A program made the position numbers and the translations under genes. From Mycobacterium sp. KBS0706 (GTDB lineage: Bacteria; Pseudomonadota; Alphaproteobacteria; DSM-16000; Inquilinaceae): a stretch of 56,370 bases of DNA. Below the pieces are notes generated by a model that saw only the letters and a program-made list of their open reading frames with translations, was not told where the DNA came from and searched no databases. The stretch is taken from NCBI RefSeq assembly GCF_005938675.2, contig NZ_VCCH02000055.1, positions 1 through 56,370 of the forward strand, given 5' to 3'. Positions 29,989 through 37,634 of this stretch are shown piece after piece (the stretch's first letter is position 1; the number at the start of each line of letters is the position of its first letter).

Positions 29989-31422
29989 ATGGCCGGTCCG
30001 ATCTATCGCCACCTGCTCGGCATCGGGGTGATCGCTGCCCTGGTGATCGCGCTGCTGCTGTCGGCCGGCGCTGACGGGATGGGCGTCTGGCTGGCGGTGG
30101 CCGGGGCGGTCGCGGTGGTCGGCGTCGCCGGGATCTTCGCCTGGCGCCTGCTGCGCGACCTCGATCTGCTGCGCCGCCACATCGAGGCGTCGACCGCCGA
30201 GGCGCCGGAGCGGCCGCCGCGGCCCTCGACCGAGATCGGCCAGATCCTATTCCTGCACCTGCAGCGGCTGCAGCGCCATGCCCGTGGCCGCGAGCGCAGC
30301 CTGGCGGTCGAGCTGCAGACCGCGTCGGAGATCCTGGAGGCACAGGACGACCCGATCCTGGTGCTGGCCGGCGACCGCAGTGTGCTGCGCGCCAACGGCG
30401 CCGCCGAGCGGCTGTTCGGCGACCGGCTGCTGGACCGCGACATGGCCGATGCCATCCGCCACCCGGAGATCGTCGCCGCGGTCGATGCCGTCCTCGCCGG
30501 CGGCCCGATGCTGACCGTGGCGCTGAACCTGCCGGTGCCGATCGAGCGCGAGTTCGAGGTCCGGATCCAGCGCTTCGAGCGACGTGGCGATGCCGGCGAG
30601 CGCGACTCCGGCGACCGGCCGGAACCGGCGCTGCTGGTCACCTTCTACGACCTCACCGCGACCAAGCGGGTCGAGCAGATGCGGGCCGACTTCGTCGCCA
30701 ATGCCAGCCACGAGCTGCGCACGCCGCTGTCCAGCCTGATGGGCTTCATCGAGACGCTGCGCGGGCCGGCGCGCGACGACGTGGCGGCGCGCGAGCGCTT
30801 CCTCGGCATCATGCAGCAGCAGGCCGAGCGCATGTCGCGGCTGGTCAACGACCTGTTGTCGCTGTCGCGGATCGAGCTGGATGAGCATGTGCCGCCGACC
30901 GGGCGGGTCGCGGTCGGCCCGCTGCTGCAATCGGTGGCCGACGCGCTCGAGCTCAAGGCCCAGCGCAAGGCGCAGCGGCTCGAGCTCGACCTGGCGCCCG
31001 ACTTGCCGCCGGTGCTCGGGGATTCGGACCAGCTGTACCAGGTGTTCCAGAACCTGGTGTCGAACGCGATCAACTACGGCAAGCAGGGCGGCGTCGTCGG
31101 CCTGTCCGCGCGGCCGGCGGCGGAGGGGCGGCGGACCAGCCTCGTCGTCAGCGTCACCGACCAGGGCGACGGCATTGCCCGCGAGCACCTGCCGCGGCTG
31201 ACCGAGCGATTCTACCGGGTCGACCCGGCGCGCAGCCGCGCCGTCGGCGGCACCGGCCTGGGCCTGGCCATCGTCAAGCACATCGTCAGCCGTCACCGCG
31301 GCCGGCTGGAGATCGACAGCGAGGTCGGCCGCGGCAGCGTTTTCACCGTGCATCTGCCCGCCGCGCCAGGCGGCAAGGCGGCCGGCCGGGCCCTTCATAA
31401 AACTGTAACTGAACTGTCTTAA
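29989..31422 (+). CDS. phoR: Phosphate regulon sensor histidine kinase PhoR
   Basis: A 477-residue inner-membrane kinase that phosphorylates PhoB when phosphate is low and acts with PstSCAB-PhoU. Two N-terminal membrane helices (LLGIGVIAALVIALLLSAG; WLAVAGAVAVVGVAGIFAW) are followed by a PAS-like domain (ILEAQDDPILVLAGDRSVLRANGAAERLFG). The H-box ASHELRTPL places the phospho-histidine at H241. The ATPase boxes NLVSNAINYG, DQGDGI and GGTGLGLAIVKHI complete it. A GTG at 29983 is an alternative start. The last codons contain part of the PHO box for pstS. Confidence 0.95.
   Translation: MAGPIYRHLLGIGVIAALVIALLLSAGADGMGVWLAVAGAVAVVGVAGIFAWRLLRDLDLLRRHIEASTAEAPERPPRPSTEIGQILFLHLQRLQRHARGRERSLAVELQTASEILEAQDDPILVLAGDRSVLRANGAAERLFGDRLLDRDMADAIRHPEIVAAVDAVLAGGPMLTVALNLPVPIEREFEVRIQRFERRGDAGERDSGDRPEPALLVTFYDLTATKRVEQMRADFVANASHELRTPLSSLMGFIETLRGPARDDVAARERFLGIMQQQAERMSRLVNDLLSLSRIELDEHVPPTGRVAVGPLLQSVADALELKAQRKAQRLELDLAPDLPPVLGDSDQLYQVFQNLVSNAINYGKQGGVVGLSARPAAEGRRTSLVVSVTDQGDGIAREHLPRLTERFYRVDPARSRAVGGTGLGLAIVKHIVSRHRGRLEIDSEVGRGSVFTVHLPAAPGGKAAGRALHKTVTELS
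31392..31420 (+). promoter_or_regulatory. PHO box, PhoB binding site of the pst operon
   Basis: Three 11-bp units in tandem are visible: CCTTCATAAAA, CTGTAACTGAA, CTGTCTT. The last two match the PHO-box consensus CTGTNAN-N4-CTGTNAN well. They overlap the 3' end of phoR, including its stop codon. A possible -10, TATAGC at 31442-31447, follows 21 bp later. This would place pstSCAB-phoU-phoB under PhoB control separately from phoR. Confidence 0.75.
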
Positions 31423-31523
31423 AAGGGACTGCGGCGGTGACTATAGCCTGCGCTCGGAACGGGGCGCTGGTCGCCTGACCGGGCGATGCCATGGGGCTCG
31501 TCCCACCACCACAGGAGATTCGC

Positions 31524-32582
31524 GTGAAGCTTTTTTCACGATCCATCCTTCGCAGCGCGGTGCTCGGCGCGGCGGTTGCGCTCGTGGCGGGCGCGTCCCA
31601 GGCGGCCGATATTTCCGGCGCTGGCGCGACCTTCCCCTACCCGGTCTACGCCAAGTGGGCGGATGCCTATAAGAAGGAAAGCGGCATCGGCCTGAACTAC
31701 CAGTCGATCGGCTCGGGCGGCGGCATCAAGCAGATCAAGGAAAAGACCGTCACCTTCGGCGCCTCGGACATGCCGCTGAAGCCGGAGGACCTCGACGCCG
31801 CCGGCCTCGTGCAGTTTCCGATGATCATGGGCGGCGTCGTGCCGGTCGTGAACATCCCGGGCGTCGCGCCGGGCCAGCTGATCCTCAGCGGCGACCTGGT
31901 CGCGCAGATCTATCTCGGCGACATCACCGCCTGGAACGACGACAAGATCAAGGCGCTGAACCCGGGCGTCACCCTGCCGGACACCGCCATCGCCCCGGCC
32001 TATCGGTCGGACGGGTCGGGCACCAACTTCCTGTTCACGACCTATCTCTCGTCGGTGAACGCCAAGTTCAAGGACACCGTCGGCGCCAACTCCTCGGTGC
32101 AGTGGCCGGCCGGCATCGGCGCCAAGGGCAATGAGGGTGTCGCCAACACCGCCAAGCAGACCGAAGGCGCCATCGGCTACGTCGAATACGCCTACGCCAA
32201 GCAGAACAAGCTGACCTACGTCAAGCTGGTCAACAAGGACGGCAAGGCGGTCGACCCGACGATCAAGAGCTTCCAGGCCGCGGCCTCGGCCGCCGACTGG
32301 GCCAACTCCAAGGGCTACTACGTCATCCTGACCAACGAGCCGGGTGCCGAGAGCTGGCCGATCACCGGCGCCAGCTTCATCCTGATGTACAAGCAGCCGC
32401 AGGACCAGGCCGCGTCGGCCACCGCGCTGCAGTTCTTCGCCTGGGCCTACAGCCAGGACAAGCTGGCCGAGGACCTCGACTACGTGCCGATGCCGGACGC
32501 GGTGGTCGACATGGTCCACAAGACCTGGGCCGACAGCATCAAGGGCGCCGACGGCAAGCCGGTCTGGACCGCCTCGAAGTGA
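31524..32582 (+). CDS. pstS: Phosphate ABC transporter periplasmic binding protein PstS
   Basis: A 352-residue periplasmic phosphate receptor. The signal peptide (MKLFSRSILRSAVLGAAVALVAGASQAA) is followed by the PstS pattern GAGATFPYPVYAKWADAYKK, NYQSIGSGGGIKQI, FGASDMPL, YRSDGSGTNFLFT. Start is GTG at 31524, 6 nt after AGGAG (31513-31517); an upstream ATG at 31491 would spoil the signal peptide. It is the first gene of the pst operon behind the PHO box, followed by a stem-loop. Confidence 0.95.
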   Translation: MKLFSRSILRSAVLGAAVALVAGASQAADISGAGATFPYPVYAKWADAYKKESGIGLNYQSIGSGGGIKQIKEKTVTFGASDMPLKPEDLDAAGLVQFPMIMGGVVPVVNIPGVAPGQLILSGDLVAQIYLGDITAWNDDKIKALNPGVTLPDTAIAPAYRSDGSGTNFLFTTYLSSVNAKFKDTVGANSSVQWPAGIGAKGNEGVANTAKQTEGAIGYVEYAYAKQNKLTYVKLVNKDGKAVDPTIKSFQAAASAADWANSKGYYVILTNEPGAESWPITGASFILMYKQPQDQAASATALQFFAWAYSQDKLAEDLDYVPMPDAVVDMVHKTWADSIKGADGKPVWTASK

Positions 32583-32606
32583 TCGCCGGCAACGGCTGAT
32601 CGATTG

Positions 32607-32634
32607 GGCGCCGTGCGACTCTCCGCACGGCGCC
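32607..32634 (+). terminator. Intercistronic stem-loop between pstS and pstC
   Basis: GGCGCCGTGCG (32607-32617), loop ACTCTC, CGCACGGCGCC (32624-32634): an 11-bp perfect stem without a T-tract. It is positioned to stabilise or partly terminate the pstS mRNA, giving more binding protein than membrane subunits, a common pattern in binding-protein operons. Confidence 0.6.
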
Positions 32635-32660
32635 GCCTGTTTCCCAGGGCAAGGTGATCG

Positions 32661-33641
32661 ATGGTGGACGCCACCTATCAGAAGATCGGGCCGCGGATCG
32701 ACGCCCGCACCGCGCAGCGACAGCGCGCGGCGGACACCGGCTTCCGCCTGGTCACATTGTTCTTCGCCGTGCTGGTGCTGGCGATCCTCGGCGGGGTGAT
32801 CCTGTCGCTGATCATCGGCGCGATGCCGGCGCTGCAGACCTTCGGCGTCGGCTTCGTCGCCAACGAAGTCTGGAACCCGGTCACCGAGAAATTCGGCGCG
32901 CTGGCGCCGATCTACGGCACGCTGGTCACCTCGCTGATCGCGATGCTGATCGGCGTCCCGGTCAGCTTCGGCATCGCCATCTTCCTGACCGAGCTGTGCC
33001 CGCCGGTGCTGAAGCGCCCGCTCGGCATCGCCATCGAGCTCCTGGCCGGCATCCCCAGCATCATCTACGGCATCTGGGGCTTCTTCGTGCTGGCGCCGAT
33101 CCTGCAGCAGACGGCGCAGCCCTTCCTGATCGGCACCTTCGGCAAGCTGCCGCTGATCGGATCGCTGTTCGCCGGCCCGCCCTACGGCATCGGCATCTTC
33201 ACCGCCGGCCTGATTCTGGCGATCATGGTGCTGCCCTTCATCACCTCGATCATGCGCGACGTGTTCGAGACAGTGCCGCCGCTGCTCAAGGAATCGGCCT
33301 ACGGCCTGGGTGCTACGACCTGGGAGGTGGTGTTCAAGGTGGTGCTGCCCTACAGCCGCGTCGGCGTGGTCGGCGGCGTCATGCTCGGCCTCGGCCGGGC
33401 GCTGGGCGAGACCATGGCGGTGACCTTCGTCATCGGCAACGCCCACCGCATCTCGAACTCGATCCTGGCGCCGGGCACCACCATCTCGGCCTCGATCGCC
33501 AATGAATTCACCGAGGCGGTCGGCGACCTCTACACCTCGTCGCTGATCGCGCTGGGCCTCGTGCTCTTCGTCATCACCTTCATCGTCCTGGCGATCGCCA
33601 AGATCCAGCTGCTGCGGCTGCAGCGCAAGACGGGGGGCTAG
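32661..33641 (+). CDS. pstC: Phosphate ABC transporter permease PstC
   Basis: A 326-residue inner-membrane subunit. It has about six hydrophobic segments, the PstC segment APIYGTLVTSLIAMLIGVPVSFGIAIFLTE, ELLAGIPSIIYGIWGFFVLAP and the ATPase-contact loop (PPLLKESAYGLGATTWEVVFKVVLP, LGRALGETMAVTFVIGN). It forms the channel with PstA. pstA starts 3 bp after its stop codon. Confidence 0.95.
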   Translation: MVDATYQKIGPRIDARTAQRQRAADTGFRLVTLFFAVLVLAILGGVILSLIIGAMPALQTFGVGFVANEVWNPVTEKFGALAPIYGTLVTSLIAMLIGVPVSFGIAIFLTELCPPVLKRPLGIAIELLAGIPSIIYGIWGFFVLAPILQQTAQPFLIGTFGKLPLIGSLFAGPPYGIGIFTAGLILAIMVLPFITSIMRDVFETVPPLLKESAYGLGATTWEVVFKVVLPYSRVGVVGGVMLGLGRALGETMAVTFVIGNAHRISNSILAPGTTISASIANEFTEAVGDLYTSSLIALGLVLFVITFIVLAIAKIQLLRLQRKTGG

Positions 33642-33644
33642 GAC

Positions 33645-34502
33645 ATGCCGGTTCCAACCGCACTCTACGCCCGGCGCCGCGCCGTCAACAAAATCGCGCT
33701 CGCCATCTCGGTCGGCGCAGCCGCGTTCGGCCTCATGTGGCTGGTCTGGATCCTGGCGACGCTGGTGATCAACGGCCTCGACGCCATCTCGCCGATGCTG
33801 TTCACGGAATCGACGCCGCCTCCCCCGGGCGAGGGCGGCGGCCTGCTGAACGCCATCTACGGCAGCCTGATCATGACCGTGGTCGGCACGCTGATCGGCA
33901 CTCCGATCGGCATCCTCGCTGGCACCTACCTGGCCGAGTTCGGCAAGACCAACAAGCTGGCCGAGGTGATCCGCTTCATCAACGACATCCTGCTCAGCGC
34001 GCCGTCGATCGTGATCGGCCTGTTCGTCTACGAGATCATGGTGTCGTCGATGGGCCATTTCTCGGCCTGGGCCGGCGCCGTGGCGCTGTCGATCATCGCC
34101 ATGCCGGTGGTGATCCGCACCACCGAGGACATGCTGAAGCTGGTGCCGAACACCCTGCGCGAGGCCGCCGCGGCGCTGGGCTCGCCGCAGTGGAAGGTGG
34201 TGCTGATGATCTGCTACCGCGCCGCGCGCAACGGCATGATCACCGGCGTGCTGCTGGCGGTCGCCCGGATCAGCGGCGAGACGGCGCCGCTCCTGTTCAC
34301 CGCCCTGAACAACCAGTTCTGGAGCACGGACATGAACGCGCCGATGGCCAACCTGCCGGTGGTCATCTTCCAGTTCGCGCTCAGCCCCTATGAGGACTGG
34401 CAGCGCCTGGCCTGGGGCGGCGCGCTTCTGATCACGGTGACGATCCTCCTTCTCAACATCATCGCCCGGGCGCTCTCCTCGCTCGGCGGCAAGCAGGGCT
34501 GA
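33645..34502 (+). CDS. pstA: Phosphate ABC transporter permease PstA
   Basis: A 285-residue inner-membrane subunit pairing with PstC. GSLIMTVVGTLIGTPIGILAGTYLAEFG, INDILLSAPSIVIGLFVYEIMV and LVPNTLREAAAALGSPQWKVVLMI (EAA loop), then ARISGETAPLLFTALNNQFW, are diagnostic. It sits between pstC (3 bp gap) and pstB (5 bp gap). Confidence 0.95.
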   Translation: MPVPTALYARRRAVNKIALAISVGAAAFGLMWLVWILATLVINGLDAISPMLFTESTPPPPGEGGGLLNAIYGSLIMTVVGTLIGTPIGILAGTYLAEFGKTNKLAEVIRFINDILLSAPSIVIGLFVYEIMVSSMGHFSAWAGAVALSIIAMPVVIRTTEDMLKLVPNTLREAAAALGSPQWKVVLMICYRAARNGMITGVLLAVARISGETAPLLFTALNNQFWSTDMNAPMANLPVVIFQFALSPYEDWQRLAWGGALLITVTILLLNIIARALSSLGGKQG

Positions 34503-34507
34503 CGGTC

Positions 34508-35341
34508 ATGACAGGCAATGGTGCTCAGGTGACGGCGCTCGACGTGAACATCAATGTCGAGCGCCCGACCGATCTCGGCCGCGATCTGCGCGAGAAGATC
34601 TCGATCCGCAACCTGTCCTTCTTCTACGAGGACCATGAGGCGCTGAAGAAGATCAACCTGCCGCTGTACGAGCGCTGCGTGACCGCCTTCATCGGTCCCT
34701 CGGGCTGCGGGAAGTCGACGCTGCTGCGCATCCTGAACCGGATGTACGACCTGTATCCGAAGCAGCGCGCCGCCGGCGAGGTGCTGCTGGACGGCGAGAA
34801 CATCCTCGGGCCGAAGCAGGACGTGAACCTGCTGCGGGCCCGCGTCGGCATGGTGTTCCAGAAGCCGACGCCGTTCCCGATGTCGATCTACGACAACGTC
34901 GCCTTCGGCATCCGGCTGTACGAGAAGCTGGACCAGGCCGAGATGGACAGCCGGATCGAGGCGGCGCTGCGCCGCGCTGCGCTGTGGGACGAGGTCAAGG
35001 ACAAGCTGAAGAAGAGCGGCACGAGCCTGTCCGGCGGCCAGCAGCAGCGCCTGTGCATCGCCCGCACCGTGGCGATGCAGCCAGACGTGCTGCTGCTCGA
35101 CGAGCCGACCTCGGCGCTCGACCCGATCTCGACCGCGAAGATCGAGGAGCTGATCGACGAGCTCAAGACCGACTACACGATCGCGATCGTCACCCACAAC
35201 ATGCAGCAGGCGGCCCGCGCCGCCGACTTCACCGCCTTCATGTATCTTGGCGAGCTGGTCGAGTTCGGCGAGACGTCGGAGCTGTTCACCAGCCCGAAGA
35301 ACGAGCGGACGCACAGCTACATCACCGGCCGCTTCGGCTGA
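34508..35341 (+). CDS. pstB: Phosphate ABC transporter ATP-binding protein PstB
   Basis: A 277-residue ATPase that powers phosphate uptake and takes part in signalling to PhoR. Walker A GPSGCGKST, LRARVGMVFQKPTPFPMSIYDNV (Q-loop, PstB-specific), signature LSGGQQQRL, Walker B LLLDEPTSALDP and the C-terminal ELFTSPKNERTHSYITGRFG are all family-specific. About 25 extra N-terminal residues precede the ABC domain. Confidence 0.96.
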   Translation: MTGNGAQVTALDVNINVERPTDLGRDLREKISIRNLSFFYEDHEALKKINLPLYERCVTAFIGPSGCGKSTLLRILNRMYDLYPKQRAAGEVLLDGENILGPKQDVNLLRARVGMVFQKPTPFPMSIYDNVAFGIRLYEKLDQAEMDSRIEAALRRAALWDEVKDKLKKSGTSLSGGQQQRLCIARTVAMQPDVLLLDEPTSALDPISTAKIEELIDELKTDYTIAIVTHNMQQAARAADFTAFMYLGELVEFGETSELFTSPKNERTHSYITGRFG

Positions 35342-35366
35342 GCCCGGGGTCAGAAGGATCAGCGCC

Positions 35367-36098
35367 ATGGCAAACGAACATATCGTCAAGTCCTTCGACC
35401 AGGAGCTCGAGGCCCTGCGCCGCACCATCGTGCAGATGGGCGGCCTGGCCGAAAGCCAGCTCGAGCTCGCCATCCAGGCGGTGGTGCGGCGCGACGCCGA
35501 CCTCGCCGGCCGGGTGATGCGCAGCGACGAGCAGATGGACGCCTACGAGGCCTCGGTCGACGCCGCGGTGGTCCAGATCCTGGCCCTGCGCCAGCCCTTC
35601 GCCGCCGATCTGCGCGAGGTGATCTCGGCCCTGCGCATCGCCGCGGACCTGGAGCGGATCGGCGACTACGCCGCCAACATCGCCAAGCGGTCCCTGGCCC
35701 TGGCCCAGGTGCCGGTGGTCCGCCCGGTGACGACGCTGCCGCGCATGGGCCGGATGGTGCAGCAGATCATCAAGGACGTGCTCGACGCCTACACCGAGCG
35801 CGACCTGGACAAGGCACTGTCGGCCTGGCGCCAGGACGAATCGGTCGACGACCTCTACACCAGCCTGTTCCGCGAGACCCTCACCTACATGATGGAGGAT
35901 CCGCGCAACATCACCCCCTGCACCCATCTCCTGTTCATCGCCAAGAACATCGAACGGATCGGCGACCACGCCACCAACATCGCCGAGCTGATCCACTTCC
36001 AGCTTACGGGCAAGCCGGTGAAGGATGCGCGGCCGAAGGGCGACTCCACCGCCTTCACCGTCGTCACCCCCGAGGCCAAGCCGGAGGAGAACGCATGA
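35367..36098 (+). CDS. phoU: Phosphate signalling regulator PhoU
   Basis: A 243-residue all-helical protein that keeps PhoR quiet and limits phosphate uptake when phosphate is plentiful. It consists of two three-helix PhoU repeats, each with a metal-binding E/D-x-x-x-D pattern (IAADLERIGDYAANIAKR and IAKNIERIGDHATNIAEL). AGAAGGA precedes the ATG at 35367. Its stop codon overlaps phoB by 4 bp. Confidence 0.95.
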   Translation: MANEHIVKSFDQELEALRRTIVQMGGLAESQLELAIQAVVRRDADLAGRVMRSDEQMDAYEASVDAAVVQILALRQPFAADLREVISALRIAADLERIGDYAANIAKRSLALAQVPVVRPVTTLPRMGRMVQQIIKDVLDAYTERDLDKALSAWRQDESVDDLYTSLFRETLTYMMEDPRNITPCTHLLFIAKNIERIGDHATNIAELIHFQLTGKPVKDARPKGDSTAFTVVTPEAKPEENA

Positions 36099-36802
36099 GG
36101 GCCGGCATCCAGCCGTTGGTTCTGGTGGTCGAAGACGAAGTCGACCTCGTCACCCTGCTGACCTACAACCTGGAGCGCGAAGGCTTCCGCGTCCTCGCCG
36201 CCTATGACGGCGAGGAGGCGCTGCTGCTGGCCAGCGAGCAGCGCCCGGACCTGGTGCTGCTCGACTGGATGCTGCCGCATCTCTCGGGCATCGAGGTCTG
36301 CCGGCAGCTGCGTCGCGGCGCCAAGACCCGCGACATCCCGGTGATCATGCTGACCGCGCGAGGCGAGGAGGGCGATCGCGTCCGCGGCCTCGATTCCGGC
36401 GCCGACGACTATGTCGCCAAGCCGTTCTCGACGCCGGAGCTGATGGCCCGGATCAAGGCGGTGCTGCGCCGCACCTCGCCCTCCAGCGCCGGCGACATGC
36501 TCAGCTACGCCGATCTCAGCATGGATCTCGGCGGCCACCGCGTCCGCCGCGGCAACCGCGACGTCCATCTCGGCCCGACCGAGTTCCGCCTGCTGCGCCA
36601 TTTCATGCAGCATCCCGGCCGGGTGTTCAGCCGCGAGCAGCTGCTCGACATCGTCTGGGGCCACGACGTCTATGTCGAGCCGCGCACCGTCGACGTCCAT
36701 ATCCGCCGCCTGCGCAAGGCGCTGAACGACGACAGCGAGATCGACCTGATCCGCACCGTCCGCTCCGCCGGCTACTCGCTGGACGTCCAGGCGCAGGCCT
36801 GA
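36095..36802 (+). CDS. phoB: Phosphate regulon response regulator PhoB
   Basis: A 235-residue OmpR-type transcription factor, activated by PhoR. The receiver domain has the acidic pocket (VVEDE), phospho-acceptor D57 in LVLLDWMLP, the conserved T/K (MLTARGEE, YVAKPFS), and a winged-helix domain (PTEFRLLRHFMQHPGRVFSREQLLDIVWG, VDVHIRRLRKAL). It binds PHO boxes such as that at 31392. It overlaps phoU by 4 bp and ends the operon. Confidence 0.96.
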   Translation: MRAGIQPLVLVVEDEVDLVTLLTYNLEREGFRVLAAYDGEEALLLASEQRPDLVLLDWMLPHLSGIEVCRQLRRGAKTRDIPVIMLTARGEEGDRVRGLDSGADDYVAKPFSTPELMARIKAVLRRTSPSSAGDMLSYADLSMDLGGHRVRRGNRDVHLGPTEFRLLRHFMQHPGRVFSREQLLDIVWGHDVYVEPRTVDVHIRRLRKALNDDSEIDLIRTVRSAGYSLDVQAQA

Positions 36803-36860
36803 CGCCGGAACTCTCTGCGAAGACGGGCGGTTGTTCCGACGAACGGCGCGGAGGTGTCGC

Positions 36861-37442
36861 ATGAGCAAGGATTCCTGGCTGTATCTCCGGTTGTGGTTCC
36901 GCTCGCCGCTGAAGGTGGCGGCCTGGGCGCCCTCCGGCCCCGCCGTGGCCCGCGCCTTCGCCCGTCATGTCGACCCGCGCTGCAAGGACCCGGTCCTGGA
37001 GCTCGGCGCCGGCAGCGGCAGCCTGACCGAAGGGCTGCTGGCGACCGGGCTGCCGCCGGAGAAGCTGGTCCTGGTCGAGAAGATGCCCGAATTCTGCGCC
37101 GTGCTGCGCCAGCGCTTCCCCGGCGTCACGGTGCTGGAGGGCGATGTCGCCGAGATCGGCGCGATGCTGGACAAGGCCGGCATCAAGCGGCTGTCCCTGG
37201 TGGCGTCCAGCCTGCCGATTATCTGGTTCCCGCTGGACCTGCAGCGACAGATCATCGACGCCGCCTTCGCCCGCATGGGCCGGTCGGGGCGCTTCCTGCA
37301 GCTGACCAACCAGATCCTGTCGCCGCTGCCGCGGCGCAAGCTGGGGCTGCAGGGCCGGATGGTCGATTTCGTCTGGCGCAACCTGCCGCCACTCGGTGCC
37401 TGGAGCTACCGCCGCCCGTCGGGCCTGCCCGACGCGGCGTGA
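36861..37442 (+). CDS. SAM-dependent methyltransferase, phospholipid N-methyltransferase-like
   Basis: A 193-residue class I methyltransferase. SAM motif I VLELGAGSGSLTEGLL is at about residues 45-60, with ..LVLVEKMPEFCAVLRQRFP (motif II) and VTVLEGDVAEI after it. The N-terminus (WLYLRLWFRSPLKVAAWAPSGPAVARAFARHV) resembles PmtA-type phosphatidylethanolamine N-methyltransferases of rhizobia and Rhodobacter, and the central SSLPIIWFPLDLQRQI suits that group. GGAGG at 36850-36854 sets the ATG. It lies 58 bp after phoB; a link with phosphate-responsive membrane lipid change is a guess from context. Confidence 0.72.
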   Translation: MSKDSWLYLRLWFRSPLKVAAWAPSGPAVARAFARHVDPRCKDPVLELGAGSGSLTEGLLATGLPPEKLVLVEKMPEFCAVLRQRFPGVTVLEGDVAEIGAMLDKAGIKRLSLVASSLPIIWFPLDLQRQIIDAAFARMGRSGRFLQLTNQILSPLPRRKLGLQGRMVDFVWRNLPPLGAWSYRRPSGLPDAA

Positions 37443-37466
37443 GCGCCGGCGCACCTTCCGGAATTC

Positions 37467-37508
37467 CCTCGCCGTCATTGCTTCGCTACGCTCGCAATGA
37501 CGGCGAGG
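37467..37508. repeat. Perfect palindromic intergenic repeat (CGTCATTGC type)
   Basis: CCTCGCCGTCATTGC (37467-37481) and GCAATGACGGCGAGG (37494-37508) are exact complements around a 12-bp loop. It is the most compact member of the family seen at 2979-3124 and 54682-54767. Confidence 0.75.
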
Positions 37509-37585
37509 GGCGGATGGTCTTGAGAAGGACTTGGGAAGACGAGCAAGCGGCACCGGCATGACGGAACGCTCGCCCCCAAAAAGAA

Positions 37586-37619
37586 AAAGCCCGCGCCACC
37601 CTTCGGCGGCGCGGGCTTT
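37586..37619 (-). terminator. Intrinsic terminator of the transglycosylase gene
   Basis: AAAGCCCGCGCC (37586-37597) pairs with GGCGCGGGCTTT (37608-37619). On the minus strand the stem is followed by a T-rich tract (complement of AAAAAGAAAAA), 15 bp beyond the stop codon at 37635. On the plus strand a short TTTCTT follows, so it may also stop transcription arriving from the methyltransferase side. Confidence 0.85.
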
Positions 37620-37634
37620 CTTATGAACAGAGCG

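Noticed and set aside
31536..34058. Minus-strand open frame over pstS, pstC and pstA
   Set aside because: Antisense to the conserved pst genes and of low-complexity composition.
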